Of a stretch of DNA of 64,000 nucleotides, positions 46,536 through 55,819 are shown in pieces; the stretch's first letter is position 1, and every line of letters starts with the position of its first letter. The stretch comes from Pseudoalteromonas sp. NBT06-2. GTDB lineage: Bacteria > Pseudomonadota > Gammaproteobacteria > Enterobacterales > Alteromonadaceae. Both the position numbers and the translations under genes were made by a program. The notes under the pieces are model-generated. The model was not told the DNA's origin and searched no databases. It worked only from the letters and a program-made list of their open reading frames with translations. The stretch is from contig NZ_NQMR01000004.1 of NCBI RefSeq assembly GCF_002276045.1, forward strand, positions 1-64,000. The letters are read 5' to 3'.

Positions 46536-47459
46536 TTAAATCAAATTTTTATATACCGCCTCAGAAATTTTAATATCTTGAATAGCGACACCGGTAAAAT
46601 CACAGATACTGAGCCCCTCTTCAGGCTTTAGCTCTTTACTAAAGTAATCTCCCAGTTCAACAGGCTGCTGGTGTTCTTTAATTTCATTTAAATATTGTAA
46701 TTCACCTTGTGTAAGACATTGCTCTATACTGTCGCACAATAATAAATCAGCTTCTGCTAAAAGATCTAAAGAGAGCTCCCGTTTACCTTCTGCATCACTG
46801 CCAAAAGCGTTTATATGTACGTTTGGCTTAAGCCATGATTTAAATATTAAAGGTTCTTTTGATGGTGTTACTGTTGTTATCAAGTCTGCGTTTTGACAGG
46901 CTTTTTTTATACTGGTATGTGGAATAACATCAATTTTATGAGGTTCTAATTTTTTCATAAGTATTTTGATTGTATCATCGCTTCTTCCATAAACATGAAC
47001 TTGATTTAAACAAAGTGTTTTACAAGTATATAAAGCTTGAAAGTAAGCTTGACCTCCACTGCCAATAATTGAAAATTTATCAGGCTTTAAAGATAAATTA
47101 TGAGCGACCAATGCCCCTGCAATAGCAGTTCTAACATCGGTAAGTAGACCCTCATCATATAGTAGTGAGACAGGAAATCCTGTTTTGGTATCATAGATCA
47201 AATTTAAACCACTCGAAGAGGGCAAACCAAGTGCACTATTTTTATAACTACCCGCTGCAATTTTGATTACTGCAAAACCAGCGTTTTCTTCCATACCATA
47301 CTTGATATGTATTTCACCATTTGGAAGTGGCAAGTACCCAACCGGAGGGATTAAACATTTTTTATTACTATATGAAATAAAACCACTTTCAATAATATTT
47401 AGCAGATCATTTACAGGTGGAAGAGCATTCAATATTTGCGTTTTATTAAAAATTTTCAT
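46536..47459 (-). CDS. Ornithine cyclodeaminase/mu-crystallin family reductase
   Basis: 307 residues. The family's substrate lysine and loop (EIHIKYGMEENAGFAVIKIA), DEGLLTDVRTAIAGALVAHN and the NAD(P)-binding FSIIGSGGQAYFQAL are clear. Members include ornithine cyclodeaminase, EutC, iminosuccinate reductase BhcD and ketimine reductases. Starts 11 bp after a threonine-dehydratase-like gene, an arrangement seen for eutBC and bhcBD, so an imine made by the dehydratase may be its substrate. True activity not determinable. Confidence 0.85.
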   Translation of the reverse strand: MKIFNKTQILNALPPVNDLLNIIESGFISYSNKKCLIPPVGYLPLPNGEIHIKYGMEENAGFAVIKIAAGSYKNSALGLPSSSGLNLIYDTKTGFPVSLLYDEGLLTDVRTAIAGALVAHNLSLKPDKFSIIGSGGQAYFQALYTCKTLCLNQVHVYGRSDDTIKILMKKLEPHKIDVIPHTSIKKACQNADLITTVTPSKEPLIFKSWLKPNVHINAFGSDAEGKRELSLDLLAEADLLLCDSIEQCLTQGELQYLNEIKEHQQPVELGDYFSKELKPEEGLSICDFTGVAIQDIKISEAVYKNLI

Positions 47460-47470
47460 ACCACTTTACC

Positions 47471-48469
47471 TTATATATTACTAGGGTGCTGTTGTAACAC
47501 ATTGCGAAATTTTTCATCTGGAATATTTTTACCGCATAAAATTATGACTAAATTTTTATTCTCATATAGTTTCTTTGATTTTATAAAAGCGGCGACAGCA
47601 ACACCTGCAGACCCCTCTATTACCATACCAAATTCATCGTAAATATATTGCATAGCAAGCGCTATTTCTGACTCTGATACAGTTTCGGTAGAATTTATAA
47701 CTTCTTGACAGAGTGGTAGGGTAATAGAACCCGGCTCAACTGCACCTGCAGTACCATCAGATAAAGTTGTTTGTTCCTCAACCTCAATAACCTTTCCAGC
47801 TTGCATGCATTTTAGCATTGAACAGGCGACAGCTGGCCAACACCCTATAACCTTACTAGTAGAGTTATGCTTTAAGACAGAGCCTACACCACTGACAAGT
47901 CCCCCCCCACCTACACTTATAAAAGCGGCATCTATTTTGGGAAGCGACTCAGTAATTTCTAACCCCATTGAAGCTTGGCCAACAATGACATCATAGTTGT
48001 TATATGGGCTGATATACTTTAAGCCTTTGTTTTGTGCATAACTTAAAGCCTCTTGTTCAGCTAAATCGGATAAGCCATCAACTTTGACTAACTTTGCACC
48101 GAGAGAGGCTATTTTATTCTCTTTTACAGAATTAATTTCTTCTGGTACAAAAATAGTACTGGGAACACCTAAAGCTTTTGCTGCATACGCCAGCGCGGCA
48201 CCATGATTACCAGAGCTAGCTGTAACAATGCCACGTTTTTTTTCGTTAGGGTCTAAGTTAAGTACAGCGTTAGTCGCCCCTCTTAACTTAAAGCTGCCAG
48301 TAGTTTGTAAGTTTTCGCATTTGAGAAAAACATTTGCTTTGCCAAGTAATGACAGTTTATGTGAATATATTAATGGTGTTTTTTGTACTCTATTTAGATC
48401 ATAAAAAGCGTCAGATTGAATATGTGCTACTGCATTAAAAATTTCTTTTGTTGTGATTTTAAATGTCAT
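47471..48469 (-). CDS. Fold-type II PLP dehydratase (threonine/hydroxyaspartate dehydratase-like)
   Basis: 332 residues. PLP lysine in TTGSFKLRGATNAV, ASSGNHGAALAYAA, and the glycine loop FISVGGGGLVSGVGSVLK. Similar to EutB, serine racemase, TdcB and beta-hydroxyaspartate dehydratase BhcB. No C-terminal regulatory domain, so not a biosynthetic IlvA. It heads a two-gene operon with an ornithine-cyclodeaminase-family gene. No ectoine hydrolase genes are nearby. Confidence 0.87.
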   Translation of the reverse strand: MTFKITTKEIFNAVAHIQSDAFYDLNRVQKTPLIYSHKLSLLGKANVFLKCENLQTTGSFKLRGATNAVLNLDPNEKKRGIVTASSGNHGAALAYAAKALGVPSTIFVPEEINSVKENKIASLGAKLVKVDGLSDLAEQEALSYAQNKGLKYISPYNNYDVIVGQASMGLEITESLPKIDAAFISVGGGGLVSGVGSVLKHNSTSKVIGCWPAVACSMLKCMQAGKVIEVEEQTTLSDGTAGAVEPGSITLPLCQEVINSTETVSESEIALAMQYIYDEFGMVIEGSAGVAVAAFIKSKKLYENKNLVIILCGKNIPDEKFRNVLQQHPSNI

Positions 48470-48568
48470 TATAGTTGCTCCAAATATCTATTTTAGACAT
48501 AATGTATTAAAATCGGCCATCGTAGATGACGAATTGTTAACCACGGTCTCGCACGCTCTGTTACAAAT

Positions 48569-48922
48569 TTAGGTGATATTGCTGATAAACATTAGGCATC
48601 CTCTTAGATAAAAATCTCGGCCGCAAGCAACCGAGTTTAAAAGAGTTCCAATTGACTTGCGTGAACTTCTTTTTATCACCTGAATGATCTGACTTGGTGA
48701 CATTTTTAGGTAACTTATTACGACCATCTTAATATGGTCTTTTGGTATTTTTAATTCAATTATATCTATGTCGTAATCGTAACCAATTTTGTGAATTATA
48801 ACTTTCATCGCTTCACGATAAGTCTCAGAAAAATTTTACGTCGATACGTCGATACTTAAATATCCACACAAAGTGATACATTAACTTGAAAACATAATGA
48901 GAATTTCTTTGGAGTTTCATGT
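48569..48922 (-). pseudogene. IS200/IS605-type TnpA remnant, copy 1
   Basis: From 48922: MKLQRNSHYVFKLMYHFVWI, FKYRRIDV, then after a frameshift MKVIIHKIGYDYDIDIIELK, IPKDHIKMVV, SPSQIIQVIKRSS. This is a Y1 transposase (YHFVWxxKYRR; DHIHMVV) with a frameshift, a His-to-Lys change in the HUH-type motif and a scrambled end. Nearly identical flanks and interior recur at 60954-61191. Confidence 0.75.
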
Positions 48923-48962
48923 AATGGATACTACAGACTGAGACAAGCCGTCGAGATTTCCG

Positions 48963-50090
48963 CTACTCTCTGTTAAATCTGGAGTCCTTACGATTTTGTT
49001 TAGCCATACTATTACGGCGACTTCGCTGCCAATATAAATAAAATCCAGTGAAGGATAGAAATACAGGGCTAAGCCCTAAAATACACCATATTATTTTACT
49101 TGTAAGCCCTGCAAAATAACCAAAGTGCAGTTTACGAAAACTATCTAATGTCACTGTTAAACCATCAGTTTTGCGAATATCTTGCGCGTGTATAAGTTTT
49201 CCTGTGTGTTTATCAAACGAGATCAAATTAGCATATTCACTATGTAATGGGTTGTGACTTTCTACCACACCATAAAAAGTAATATTCATATTGGGTTCGT
49301 ATGGTAACACTAAATAAGTTGCTGTAAATGAATTAATGGCTTGTGCGCTAAGAGCTCTAAGTTGCTCAATTGAAAGTGATTGATTATGAAATAGTGTATT
49401 TATTATGACGGGCTCTTCAATTATATGTTCAGACACTTCATGAATAACAACTGATGCGTTCCAATAAGCTCCCGTCAATGCCAGTATTAACAAAACTGGA
49501 GAAGACGTGATACCAATCATTTTATGTAAGTCACTAAAGAATATATGTCTGGCTTTATGTAAACGTAAAGTAAAAAGCTTCAGCCAAAAATGGCGACGAA
49601 GAATAATACCGCTAATGACTAAAAATAAAAAAATAAGCGCAATAATAAAACCAACAAACGCACCTTTTGTTGCCAGTAATAATTGATAATGTAAGTCGAG
49701 TAACCAGTCAGTTAAATCGTGATCTAAATCAACAGGTTCTGATAAAATTACTCCTGTATATTGGTTTAAATATATTTTTTTCCAAATGTTATCGTTATGG
49801 CGAATAATATAGGCTGTATCTGAACGAGATTGATTATTTTCAATCTCGTTAAAGATCTCCCAAGTGCCGACTTCATAATTTGGAAATTGTTTTTTAATAT
49901 TATGAATGAGTGTATCTAAAGATAAACGAGGCGAGTGTGGTAAAACCTCTACTTGCATTCTATCAGGCATAAGTAAGGTATCGATTTCTACTTTAAAAAC
50001 TAAAACACTGCCAGTAATGCAAATGATAATTAAAGGAAGCATAGCAAGTAAGGCTAGATATGAATGCCATTTAAAGAGTTTTTTTCTCAT
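48963..50090 (-). CDS. PepSY-domain membrane protein (siderophore reductase-like)
   Basis: 375 residues with four membrane spans typical of PepSY-associated TM proteins: LFKWHSYLALLAMLPLIIIC at the N-terminus, FVGFIIALIFLFLVISGIIL, HKMIGITSSPVLLILALTGA and IIWCILGLSPVFLSFTGFYL. A short basic tail follows. Such proteins next to siderophore receptors (PiuB/FhuF-like neighbourhoods) are thought to reduce or release iron from the siderophore. It follows the receptor gene, but a terminator lies between them. Confidence 0.85.
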   Translation of the reverse strand: MRKKLFKWHSYLALLAMLPLIIICITGSVLVFKVEIDTLLMPDRMQVEVLPHSPRLSLDTLIHNIKKQFPNYEVGTWEIFNEIENNQSRSDTAYIIRHNDNIWKKIYLNQYTGVILSEPVDLDHDLTDWLLDLHYQLLLATKGAFVGFIIALIFLFLVISGIILRRHFWLKLFTLRLHKARHIFFSDLHKMIGITSSPVLLILALTGAYWNASVVIHEVSEHIIEEPVIINTLFHNQSLSIEQLRALSAQAINSFTATYLVLPYEPNMNITFYGVVESHNPLHSEYANLISFDKHTGKLIHAQDIRKTDGLTVTLDSFRKLHFGYFAGLTSKIIWCILGLSPVFLSFTGFYLYWQRSRRNSMAKQNRKDSRFNRE

Positions 50091-50109
50091 TAGCTATACC
50101 ACTTACAAA

Positions 50110-50142
50110 ATAAAAAAGTGATAGCAAAACATTGTATCACTT
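50110..50142 (-). terminator. Terminator between siderophore receptor and PepSY gene
   Basis: Stem AAGTGATA/TATCACTT on the minus strand, 11-base loop, then TTTTTTATTTTG. Probably lowers PepSY expression relative to the receptor. Confidence 0.7.
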
Positions 50143-50185
50143 GATGTTAACTCTGAAGGAGAAAATCCAAAGTCTGTGGAATTAG

Positions 50186-52309
50186 TTATAGCTGCCAGCT
50201 TAATATAGCAGTGTAGTTTACAGGCGCACCATAATAACCTTGTGCCCAATATAAGCTATTAATATATTTTTCATCAGTTACATTGTTAGCATTAACAGAA
50301 ACAGATACCTTTTTGTTAATATCATATTTAGCCATTAAGGTAATAATACTGTAAGCATCTTGATAAGTTGCGATTTTTTGACCTGCGTTTTCAAGCCCTT
50401 CAGCTACAATGCCTTGAACACGTGAAATATCATCTTGCCAACGCATATTCATGCCGACACTTAAACCAGGAATTGATTCAACTTGGTAAATCGCTGCCAT
50501 TTTTAATAAACGTCTAGGTGTATAACCACGAACTTGATCATCACCAGAGATGTTAAAATCGGTTAAACCTATACTGACTTGTAAACTTGGGTATAGCTCA
50601 CCAGCAAATTCAATTTCAAAGCCATTACTGCTAATTCCGTCTGAATTGATATATCTATGCTGATCTCTTGGTTTATCAGCTGTTAACGGGTCTAATTTAG
50701 CTAAGTTTACTTGTTCGATATCAAAATAAGCAAATGAAGTAATTAACTGGCTGTCAAAAAATTCACTTTTAAAGCCAATTTCTTTACTTTTACCAGTGAC
50801 AGGTTTAAGAATATCATTATTAATGTCGAGTTCTTTTTGTGATAAGAAAGTTTCTGTATAGCTGCTATATGCTATTAGTTGAGGTGTTATTTCATATACA
50901 GCACCTAAATAAGGAATAAATTCTTTATCTGATGCATCTTGTACTTCACTATATGCTTCGCCTTCAACATGCCAATCGTTAAAACGACCCCCTGTGATCA
51001 TATGCAAGTCATCTAGTATATTAAAACGAGCAGTAAAGTAAGCTGCTTTTTGCTTAGCGACGACGTCGCTACCATTTTTACCATCATTAAAAGTTGGTTT
51101 AGTTGCATTGCCATCCCAATCATTTAAATCAGGCATTGCAGGAAAACCATTGCCAGTTGTGTAGTCATATAATGATGAGTCGACATAGCTTGTTTTTGCA
51201 TAATTGATACCTGTTACTAACTGATGCTCACGATCAAATAACTCAAAATCACCACTAATGTAGACATCAAATAAATCATGTTTATCATCTAAATCATATT
51301 CACTACCATAGCCTGTAAGGCCTAACCCAGTTGTTTTATCGGGTGTGCCGTAAACATAAAATAACTCGGTATCTTCATCTGTTGTTTTTCGAGAATATGT
51401 AGCACGTAATCGCCAATCATCATTAAAATAATGACTAAGTTCTAATACAGTATTCTTTTTAGTTACTTTCCAGTGAGACCAATCTGCTGACGTATTAGTT
51501 GAAACGTCATAATTTGTAGGGCTGCCATCAGTATAATAAAGAGGTAATGCGCCCCAGTTATTACCCGTTGCATCGTTATTGATAAAGGTGTGACTGATAG
51601 AAAAATAAGTATTATCAGATAAATCAGTACCAATAAACGCATAAGCTATGCTCTTATCTTGCTGGTATCTATCTAAGTAAGAATCTTTTTTCTGTTTTAC
51701 AGCAACAAATCGTGCACTTACACTATCTGTTAATTGTGTAGATGCATCTAACTCTATGCGTTGGTTATTCCAAGAGCCTACAGTGGCATTAACACTTAAT
51801 CGAGTGTCTAAAGTAGGGCGTTTACGGATAAAATTAATAGTTGCTGATGGGTTACCAACACCTGTCATTAAACCATTTGCACCACGAATTACTTCAATTC
51901 GCTCATAAATTGCAGTATCTTCATCTGCGTGGTTATTATCAGATGTAAGTGGTAAACCGACACCATCTATTTGAAAGTTAGTAATATCAAAACCGCGGGC
52001 GGTATAATACGTACGGTCTGTTTCTATTCTTTCAACATTAACACCCGTTGCAGAATCAAGTGCTGCATTTATATCTTTTAATTGGAAGTCTTGCATTTGT
52101 GCGCTGGTGATCACAGATACTGATTGTGGAATTTCAATAATAGATAAATCTAATCGAGAAGCACCACCAACTTCGTTAGCAGCATAACCTTCAATATAAG
52201 TACCTTGCACATCTATTTTTTCGATATTTTCATCAGTTTTATTTTTTGCCATACTCAATGTGGCAAATAAAATTGAAGCTGTAATCAAACTTAGGTTACA
52301 TGTTTTCAT
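50186..52309 (-). CDS. TonB-dependent siderophore receptor (FhuE-like)
   Basis: 707 residues. Signal peptide of about 21 residues (LITASILFATLSMA). Plug domain: EIPQSVSVITSAQMQDFQLK, ARGFDITNFQIDGVGLPL, RIEVIRGANGLMTGVGNPSA with TINFIRKRPT. This IDGVG/GANGLMTG pattern is characteristic of the ferric-coprogen/rhodotorulic-acid receptor class. Barrel end VNNVTDEKYINSLYW...LSWQL. A Fur box precedes it, so it is iron-repressed. Confidence 0.92.
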   Translation of the reverse strand: MKTCNLSLITASILFATLSMAKNKTDENIEKIDVQGTYIEGYAANEVGGASRLDLSIIEIPQSVSVITSAQMQDFQLKDINAALDSATGVNVERIETDRTYYTARGFDITNFQIDGVGLPLTSDNNHADEDTAIYERIEVIRGANGLMTGVGNPSATINFIRKRPTLDTRLSVNATVGSWNNQRIELDASTQLTDSVSARFVAVKQKKDSYLDRYQQDKSIAYAFIGTDLSDNTYFSISHTFINNDATGNNWGALPLYYTDGSPTNYDVSTNTSADWSHWKVTKKNTVLELSHYFNDDWRLRATYSRKTTDEDTELFYVYGTPDKTTGLGLTGYGSEYDLDDKHDLFDVYISGDFELFDREHQLVTGINYAKTSYVDSSLYDYTTGNGFPAMPDLNDWDGNATKPTFNDGKNGSDVVAKQKAAYFTARFNILDDLHMITGGRFNDWHVEGEAYSEVQDASDKEFIPYLGAVYEITPQLIAYSSYTETFLSQKELDINNDILKPVTGKSKEIGFKSEFFDSQLITSFAYFDIEQVNLAKLDPLTADKPRDQHRYINSDGISSNGFEIEFAGELYPSLQVSIGLTDFNISGDDQVRGYTPRRLLKMAAIYQVESIPGLSVGMNMRWQDDISRVQGIVAEGLENAGQKIATYQDAYSIITLMAKYDINKKVSVSVNANNVTDEKYINSLYWAQGYYGAPVNYTAILSWQL

Positions 52310-52404
52310 ATTGTTTCATCCCATTATTGAAAAGTTAAAATTAAAGTTGACTGGTTGCTTGTTGAATAATCAATCAATAGAGTAAAGGTAAAAAACTAAA
52401 CCGT

Positions 52405-52425
52405 AAATAAAAATCATTATCAATT
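52405..52425. promoter_or_regulatory. Fur box upstream of the siderophore receptor
   Basis: Read toward the receptor: AATTGATAATGATTTTTATT. GATAATGAT matches the first half of the Fur consensus exactly; about 95 bp upstream of the start. Confidence 0.65.
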
Positions 52426-52539
52426 GAGTTGTGTTGTTGTAAGGGGACGGAGGAGTGGTCTATTTAATAACAAATAAAATTTCTTTATAAAACAATTTCT
52501 TGTGGTTTTAAATTAAAAGGTACACATAGAAAAATCGGT

Positions 52540-52581
52540 GAAAATTAATTCCTCCAACTGTTCTGTTGAGAGGAATTAATT
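52540..52581 (-). terminator. Terminator after the 68-aa gene
   Basis: Perfect 12-bp stem AATTAATTCCTC/GAGGAATTAATT, 15-base loop, with TTTTC following on the minus strand. The rest of 52310-52616 holds only the Fur box and promoter of the receptor. Confidence 0.6.
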
Positions 52582-52616
52582 ATATTTAATGCAAGTTCTG
52601 TTATGATAAATATTTA

Positions 52617-52823
52617 TTATTTACGATAGTTAGGATCTGTCCAACAGCGGGGAAGCTCTTCGCCAGATAAAAAGACTAAATCCATTTTATTAAATTCTTC
52701 AGGATCTTGTAATTCTTCACCAGCTTGATATCGACCGGTTACTTTTTTATGGAACAAATTAGTTAAATCAGTCAATTCATTCACATCTATCATATCGCCA
52801 TTTTTTCTGTGTTTTAAAAACAT
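52617..52823 (-). CDS. Small conserved protein (68 aa)
   Basis: MFLKHRKNGDMIDVNELTDL, FHKKVTGRYQAGEELQDPEE, LVFLSGEELPRCWTDPNYRK. I recall near relatives in Vibrio and Shewanella, sometimes labelled acetyltransferase although far too short for one. Strong GAGGTGAGG ribosome site. Function unknown; divergent from the Nit-type amidase. Confidence 0.7.
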   Translation of the reverse strand: MFLKHRKNGDMIDVNELTDLTNLFHKKVTGRYQAGEELQDPEEFNKMDLVFLSGEELPRCWTDPNYRK

Positions 52824-52986
52824 GCCTCACCTCTGTTATCAAAAAACACACCTTTTGAGTATAGCTTTTAAGCGAAATTTGCGTACATAAAAACATAAAT
52901 TATACATTAGAGAAGTTTTAATCTGTTGTGTATTACTGTAATAATTTAAACTCAGATATATATAATTTAAATAAATAGGCAGACTT

Positions 52987-53826
52987 ATGCTGAAACTCTC
53001 AGCGATACAAATGTGTTCAGCACCTAATGTTAAAGAAAATTTAAAATCAATTGAACTTCAATTAACCTCGTTAGTTAACTTAAATAGACAAGATAAACAT
53101 CTTGTTGTTTTACCTGAATGTTGTTTATTTTTTGGTGGTAAAGAAACACAGCAACTGAAACTCGCACAGCAAGATAATAGTAAAGAATACTTAACCCAAA
53201 GCCTTGCTGGACTAGCTAAAAAATATCAACTTACTTTGGTCGCCGGCACCATTCCTTTATTGGCGAAATGTGGTCATAAATTTTTTAATTCTAGTTATGT
53301 ATTTTCACCAAAAGGGGAAATATTAGGATCATATGACAAGATTCACCTTTTTGATGTTGCGGTTGATGACAATGAAAAAAGTTATCTAGAGTCTCGTTAT
53401 ACCCAAGCAGGGAAGTCAATTAGTGTCATCAAAACTTCTGAAGTTAATATCGGTTTATCAGTTTGTTTTGATATAAGATTTCCTTCCTTGTATCAAGCTT
53501 TACGTATGAAAAGTGCAGATATTATCACTGTGCCCAGCGCATTTACGCGCGTTACAGGTAGAGTTCATTGGCAGGCTCTATTGCAAGCGCGCGCAATAGA
53601 AAATCAAGTTTATATTATAGCACCGGCACAAGAAGGCATACATGAAAATGGCCGTGAAACTTGGGGTCATAGCATGATAATAAGTCCTTGGGGTGAAGTA
53701 CTTTGTTGTTTAGCTCAAGGTGAGGGGATTATTACAGCTGATTTTAAACAGTTAGAGCTTGATAATATAAGAAAAAATATGCCAACTCTTACTCAAAATC
53801 GCTTTGAAATATCTTTAAAGCTTTAA
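52987..53826 (+). CDS. Carbon-nitrogen hydrolase (Nit1/deaminated-glutathione amidase-like)
   Basis: 279 residues of the nitrilase superfamily. The catalytic triad is visible: Glu in VVLPECCLFFGG, Lys in YDKIHLFDV and Cys in GLSVCFDIRFPSLY. Segment HSMIISPWGEVL is typical of the Nit branch, which repairs deaminated glutathione or hydrolyses omega-amides. Cytoplasmic, monocistronic. Confidence 0.88.
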   Translation: MLKLSAIQMCSAPNVKENLKSIELQLTSLVNLNRQDKHLVVLPECCLFFGGKETQQLKLAQQDNSKEYLTQSLAGLAKKYQLTLVAGTIPLLAKCGHKFFNSSYVFSPKGEILGSYDKIHLFDVAVDDNEKSYLESRYTQAGKSISVIKTSEVNIGLSVCFDIRFPSLYQALRMKSADIITVPSAFTRVTGRVHWQALLQARAIENQVYIIAPAQEGIHENGRETWGHSMIISPWGEVLCCLAQGEGIITADFKQLELDNIRKNMPTLTQNRFEISLKL

Positions 53827-53959
53827 TAAATTGTGATTATTAAAGGTGCTTGTAGATGCTGGTTTTACAGTATTTATTAACGAAATAATTTATAACACGC
53901 CACTATAGAAACATAATTACTTACTTTTTGATATTGATATTGATATTGTTAATAAACTC

Positions 53960-53994
53960 AACTAAAGTGATATCAAAATGATATCACTTTAGTT
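53960..53994. promoter_or_regulatory. Perfect 15-bp palindrome before the SPFH gene
   Basis: AACTAAAGTGATATC-N5-GATATCACTTTAGTT, immediately before TTAAGGAAG and the ATG at 54010. It could be the terminator of the upstream amidase gene (a short T run follows) or an operator for the Arc-like protein encoded downstream. Preceded by GATATT repeated three times (53929-53946). Confidence 0.6.
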
Positions 53995-54009
53995 TTAAGG
54001 AAGTATAAG

Positions 54010-54846
54010 ATGAAAGAAAAAAATGGATTATCAATGAATGGTTATATTGCAGTTTTGGTAATTTTGATAATTGCACTTTGTGCTTTATTTAGTGTACCTA
54101 GCAATCCAGCTTGGTTATTGTTATTAGGTATTGATGTCGCATGTTTATTAGGTTTGTTTATGGTCCAACCAAATCAGGGGCGTGTATTAATGCTATTTGG
54201 CAGTTACGTTGGTACGGTTAAATCGTCTGGATTACGTTGGACTGTACCATTTTTCATCAGGAAAAATATATCACTTAGATTGCGTAATTTTGAGAGTAGT
54301 CGTATTAAAGTTAACGATGCCCATGGAAATCCAATTGAAATAGCCACTGTTGTTGTTTGGTCAGTAAAAGATACGTACGATGCCACGTTTGAAGTTGATG
54401 ATTACGTGATGTTTGTAAACATTCAAAGTGAAGCGGCACTAAGAAATATGTCGAGTCGTTACCCATACGATCAACAGGAAGGTCATGAGACTGCATTAAG
54501 AAGTGATCCAGAAGTTGTTTCACAAGCATTAAAATTTGAAATACAAGATAGGCTGAACAAAGCTGGCGTTAAAATTCATGAAGCACGTATCAGCCATTTA
54601 GCATATGCACCGGAGATCGCAAGTGCCATGTTACAACGCCAGCAAGCATCGGCTATTATCGCAGCTAGACAAAAAATTGTAGATGGTGCTGTTGGCATGG
54701 TGGATATGGCACTGACACAATTATCACAACGAGATATCGTTGAACTCGATGAAGAACGTAAAGCAGCTATGGTGAGTAATTTACTTGTTGTATTATGTAG
54801 TGAAAGAAATACACAACCCGTTGTAAACGCTGGTTCTATTTATTAA
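54010..54846 (+). CDS. SPFH/Band 7 domain membrane protein
   Basis: 278 residues. Two N-terminal membrane segments ([40 protein letters not shown]). An SPFH domain follows: [48 protein letters not shown], with [20 protein letters not shown] and a helical [20 protein letters not shown]. Stomatin/flotillin-like proteins scaffold membrane domains. Paired with a ribbon-helix-helix gene, a combination I recall from other genomes, of unknown purpose. Confidence 0.87.
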   Translation: MKEKNGLSMNGYIAVLVILIIALCALFSVPSNPAWLLLLGIDVACLLGLFMVQPNQGRVLMLFGSYVGTVKSSGLRWTVPFFIRKNISLRLRNFESSRIKVNDAHGNPIEIATVVVWSVKDTYDATFEVDDYVMFVNIQSEAALRNMSSRYPYDQQEGHETALRSDPEVVSQALKFEIQDRLNKAGVKIHEARISHLAYAPEIASAMLQRQQASAIIAARQKIVDGAVGMVDMALTQLSQRDIVELDEERKAAMVSNLLVVLCSERNTQPVVNAGSIY

Positions 54847-54874
54847 TGTTTTAATATAATTAAAGGTTTAAATT

Positions 54875-55075
54875 TTGGCGAGTAAAAAAAGCTATCCTTT
54901 ACGAATTAGCCCTGATGTTTTAGCCGCAGTACAAAGGTGGGCAGATGATGAGTTAAGAAGTGCCAATGCACAAATCGAATATATATTACGTGATGCCTTG
55001 GTTAAATCAGGTCGTGTTAAAATAGTTCAAAAAATCATTACAGAAATAGAAGATAAAACATATAGTAAAGATTAA
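54875..55075 (+). CDS. Arc-like ribbon-helix-helix protein
   Basis: 66 residues from a TTG start with AAAGG nine bases upstream. YPLRISPDVLAAVQRWADDE followed by LRSANAQIEYILRDALVKSG is the ribbon-helix-helix fold of Arc-type DNA-binding proteins. 28 bp after the SPFH gene, so co-transcribed. May regulate its own operon; the palindrome at 53960-53994 is a candidate site. Confidence 0.75.
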   Translation: MASKKSYPLRISPDVLAAVQRWADDELRSANAQIEYILRDALVKSGRVKIVQKIITEIEDKTYSKD

Positions 55076-55148
55076 GAGTAGAGTCCATTAAAATTTTTTA
55101 TTCAGTTTTAGTGTGCTTAACATAAAGCTTTTAAGTTAAATTAGTCTT

Positions 55149-55465
55149 ATATACCCAAGCCACTTCAAGATGTGAGGTTCAGGACTGCTGAGCAATTCAT
55201 GATCTAGGCGCATCTTTGCATTAATGGTTACTCCCTTAAAAAAAGATGGACCGGCAATATGCTCCTGCATTGCTCTAGTACCTACATCCATGCAGGCAAC
55301 AACGAGCATTATTTGCTCAGAAGTCCCTGTAAGGTTGGTTTATAAATACTTTATGCAGCGTTATTGATTTTGAAAAGGGAATAACCATGTTCTTCAATCA
55401 ATGCCTTGCCTAAAGCATTTCTAATTCCAACTGAATCCTGCATCTTGAAGTGGTTTGGGTATATA
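55149..55465. mobile_element. MITE family A, copy 6 (about 317 bp, longest)
   Basis: Ends ATATACCCAAGCCACTTCAA and ...GAAGTGGTTTGGGTATAT. Interior matches copies 3 and 5 with about 50 extra bases near 55248-55300. Shares its right-end bases with copy 7. Confidence 0.85.
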
Positions 55466-55675
55466 ACCAAGCTACTTCAAAATGCATGTTTCAGAGCTAT
55501 CCCAATTCAGAGCGTGCCGATGCATAAATCAATACAACGATGAAATGGGCTTGCTCAGAAGCGCCGTCTCAGCGAAATTTGGATAAGGGAACAACCATTA
55601 TCTTCAATTAATGCCATACCTAAATCCTGTTTAATTCTAACTGAAATCACGCATTTTGAGCTATCATGGGTATAT
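55461..55675. mobile_element. MITE family A, copy 7 (about 215 bp)
   Basis: Begins ATATAACCAAGCTACTTCAA within the last bases of copy 6 and ends TATCATGGGTATAT. Interior resembles copies 1 and 8 inverted. Two elements in tandem suggest insertion into an existing end. Confidence 0.75.
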
Positions 55676-55819
55676 GCCTAATCTAGATTTTTTACTTGTT
55701 AATGATACATAATAAAAAATATTAAATGGAAGTAAAGGCAAAATAATTAAAAAATTTGATTATTTGAAGTAATTTTAAAACGAATATTACATGCTTTAAT
55801 AATTAAATGTATCGTCATA

